DNA of 6,934 nt from an uncultured Selenomonadaceae bacterium (GTDB lineage Bacteria; Bacillota; Negativicutes; Selenomonadales; Selenomonadaceae): the NCBI GenBank assembly GCA_905236665.1, contig CAJONF010000135.1:1-6934 (forward strand), in the 5' to 3' direction. The translations under genes and the position numbers were made by a program. The notes under the pieces were generated by a model that saw nothing but the letters and a program-made list of their open reading frames with translations, did not search any database and had not been told where the DNA came from. This document shows, one piece after another, positions 6,060 through 6,934 of this stretch; the first letter of the stretch is position 1, and every line of letters begins with the position of its first letter.

Positions 6060-6387
6060 AATTTTTATGATCTTCGCCCCATTGACATAATCCATCAAGT
6101 AACGGAATTAAAGATTTGCCCCGTTCAGTCAAAGAGTACTCAACTTTCAGCGGAAGTTGCTCGTACTCTTTTCTTTTTATCAAATTATCCGCTTCCAACT
6201 CCTTTAACGTTCGATTCAACATGAAAAACGATATTTCGCCGATATATCGCTTCATTTCCCCGAAACGCACCACGCCGAATTCCATTAGCGCGTACAAAAC
6301 GTGCATTTTATACTTCCCTTTTATCAATCTCAGCGTGTAAGCTAAGCCTGTGTCCTTAAAACTCTCGTTAGATATGCATTTTCCCAT
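6058..6387 (-). CDS. HxlR-family winged-helix transcriptional regulator
   Basis: A 109-residue DNA-binding protein of the HxlR/DUF24 type, normally a dimeric repressor or activator of a neighbouring gene. It shows the family pattern: YTLRLIKGKYKMHVLYAL (17-34, the 'l.lI.GKW..lIl..L' helix), VVRFGEMKRYIGEIS (39-53), MLNRTLKELEADNLIKR (56-72, recognition helix and start of the wing) and VEYSLTERGKSLIPLLDGLCQWG (82-104). C4 is near the N-terminus, where YodB, HypR and QorR carry a redox- or electrophile-sensing cysteine, but it sits farther from the GK motif than in YodB. ATG 6387 is preferred because AGGGGA lies just upstream; extending to a TTG at 6423 has no binding site. It is divergent from the flavodoxin-fold reductase gene, a typical arrangement for HxlR regulators and their targets. 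Confidence 0.9.
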   Translation of the reverse strand: MGKCISNESFKDTGLAYTLRLIKGKYKMHVLYALMEFGVVRFGEMKRYIGEISFFMLNRTLKELEADNLIKRKEYEQLPLKVEYSLTERGKSLIPLLDGLCQWGEDHKN

Positions 6388-6417
6388 TAAAATTTCCCCT
6401 AATAAATTTCTGCGTAA

Positions 6418-6445
6418 TTGCAACGAAATTTTTTTGTGTTATTAT
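6418..6445 (+). promoter_or_regulatory. Probable promoter of the flavodoxin-fold oxidoreductase gene
   Basis: TTGCAA (6418-6423) and TATTAT (6440-6445) are 16 nt apart, 35 nt or more before the TTG start. The -10 box occupies nearly the same bases as the -10 box of the divergent HxlR gene, so the two promoters compete and one bound regulator could control both. Confidence 0.5.
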
Positions 6446-6449
6446 ATCA
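6441..6449 (-). promoter_or_regulatory. Extended -10 promoter of the HxlR-type regulator
   Basis: On the minus strand TGATATAAT (6449-6441) is a perfect extended -10 element (TGn then TATAAT). The -35 position is poor, as is usual when an extended -10 is present. Transcription would begin near 6434, leaving a leader of about 47 nt before the ATG at 6387. Confidence 0.6.
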
Positions 6450-6464
6450 TAGAGCATAAATTTT

Positions 6465-6475
6465 GGGAGAGTGAG
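6465..6475 (+). promoter_or_regulatory. Ribosome binding site for a TTG start
   Basis: GGGAGAGTGAG is purine-rich and ends 4 nt before the TTG at 6480; the GGGAG core ends 10 nt before it. It supports initiation at TTG rather than at the in-frame GTG (6471), which lies inside this element. Confidence 0.6.
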
Positions 6476-6479
6476 CATT

Positions 6480-6934
6480 TTGAGCAGAAAAATTATCGTT
6501 TTAAACGGCAGTCCGCGTCCAAAAGGCAATACTTCCGCACTTGTCAACGAATTTGCTCGCGGCGCACGCGAATTAGGCTGTGAAGTTATGATTTTTAACC
6601 TAGACAAGATGAATATTCACGGTTGCAAAGGTTGTTTCGGCGGCGGGCGCAATTTTGATAGCCCTTGCGTCCAAAAAGACGATATGGACAAGATTTATCC
6701 TGCTTATCGCGCCGCTGATGTCGTAGTTTTAGCGACTCCGCTCTATTATTGGAACTTCAGCGGGCAACTTCGCACCGCTTTTGACAGATTGTTCGCCGTT
6801 GCCGAATGCGATCCAAATTATCGCAATCCAAATAAAGAATCCGTGCTTTTAATGGCGGCGGAAGGCTACGGCTTCGATGACGCGCTCCAATATTATCAAA
6901 ATTTGATGAAACATCTCGGTTGGACGGAGCGCGG
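6480..6934 (+). CDS. NAD(P)H:FMN-type flavodoxin-fold oxidoreductase, 3' end outside window
   Basis: The first 151 codons of a cytosolic flavoprotein of the NADPH-dependent FMN reductase / flavodoxin_2 type; the C-terminus runs off the right edge. An N-terminal strand and FMN phosphate loop KIIVLNGSPRPKGNTSAL (4-21) are followed by a cysteine segment with C49, C52 and C63 (HGCKGC then SPCVQKDDM) and by VVVLATPLYYWNFSGQL (about 80-96), the usual flavin-contacting region. Relatives of this type often have four cysteines (CxxCxxC...C), some binding an Fe-S cluster; here the third is replaced by G55, so a classic 4Fe-4S site is doubtful. The start is TTG at 6480, supported by the purine-rich site upstream. 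The substrate (quinone, nitro compound, metal or azo dye) cannot be told. Divergence from an HxlR gene suggests induction by oxidants or electrophiles. Confidence 0.88.
   Translation, partial: MSRKIIVLNGSPRPKGNTSALVNEFARGARELGCEVMIFNLDKMNIHGCKGCFGGGRNFDSPCVQKDDMDKIYPAYRAADVVVLATPLYYWNFSGQLRTAFDRLFAVAECDPNYRNPNKESVLLMAAEGYGFDDALQYYQNLMKHLGWTER

Noticed and set aside
6368..6607. 79-codon minus-strand open frame across the HxlR-reductase intergenic region
   Set aside because: It covers both divergent promoters and the start of the reductase, has no SD and no family resemblance.

Overview
The window looks like a chromosomal segment of an anaerobic, fermentative bacterium of the Firmicutes with a moderate-GC genome. 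A Negativicutes (Selenomonas/Veillonella-like) origin is my best inference. It rests on a lactate permease co-transcribed with a cobalamin adenosyltransferase, an exported LPP20/FlgT-like protein of a kind more usual in double-membrane bacteria, a mannitol PTS gene, strong Shine-Dalgarno sequences and AT-rich promoters. No marker gene fixes the taxon.

Layout, left to right. At 1-71 (minus) is the N-terminal tip of a PTS mannitol-type EIIC permease that continues off the left edge; a good sigma-A-like promoter lies upstream of it (143-171). At 284-2315 (minus) is a two-gene operon: L-lactate permease, then a PduO-type ATP:cob(I)alamin adenosyltransferase starting 4 nt after the permease stop. 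A clear intrinsic terminator (241-269) ends it. A divergent intergenic region (2316-2481) separates this operon from a small secreted CAP-domain protein (2482-3003, plus) with a six-cysteine cluster at its mature N-terminus. Five heptamer repeats follow, then a near-consensus promoter (3045-3073) that reads into an OmpR-type response regulator and its histidine kinase (3107-5090). After these, on the same strand, comes an exported LPP20/FlgT-N-like protein (5181-6029). A convergent HxlR-family repressor (6058-6387, minus) is divergently paired with an NAD(P)H:FMN-type flavodoxin-fold oxidoreductase (6480 to the right edge, TTG start). Their promoters overlap back to back.

How the parts may work together (inference): lactate imported by the permease can be fermented to propionate through methylmalonyl-CoA mutase, whose adenosylcobalamin cofactor is made by the adenosyltransferase. 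The two-component system may control envelope functions, the adjacent LPP20-like gene being one candidate target. The HxlR/oxidoreductase pair resembles known redox or electrophile-responsive switches such as YodB and HypR.

I see no rRNA, tRNA, CRISPR array, insertion sequence, phage gene or attachment site. Apart from the unusual details listed, the gene content is ordinary, and I do not see a convincing new biological system.
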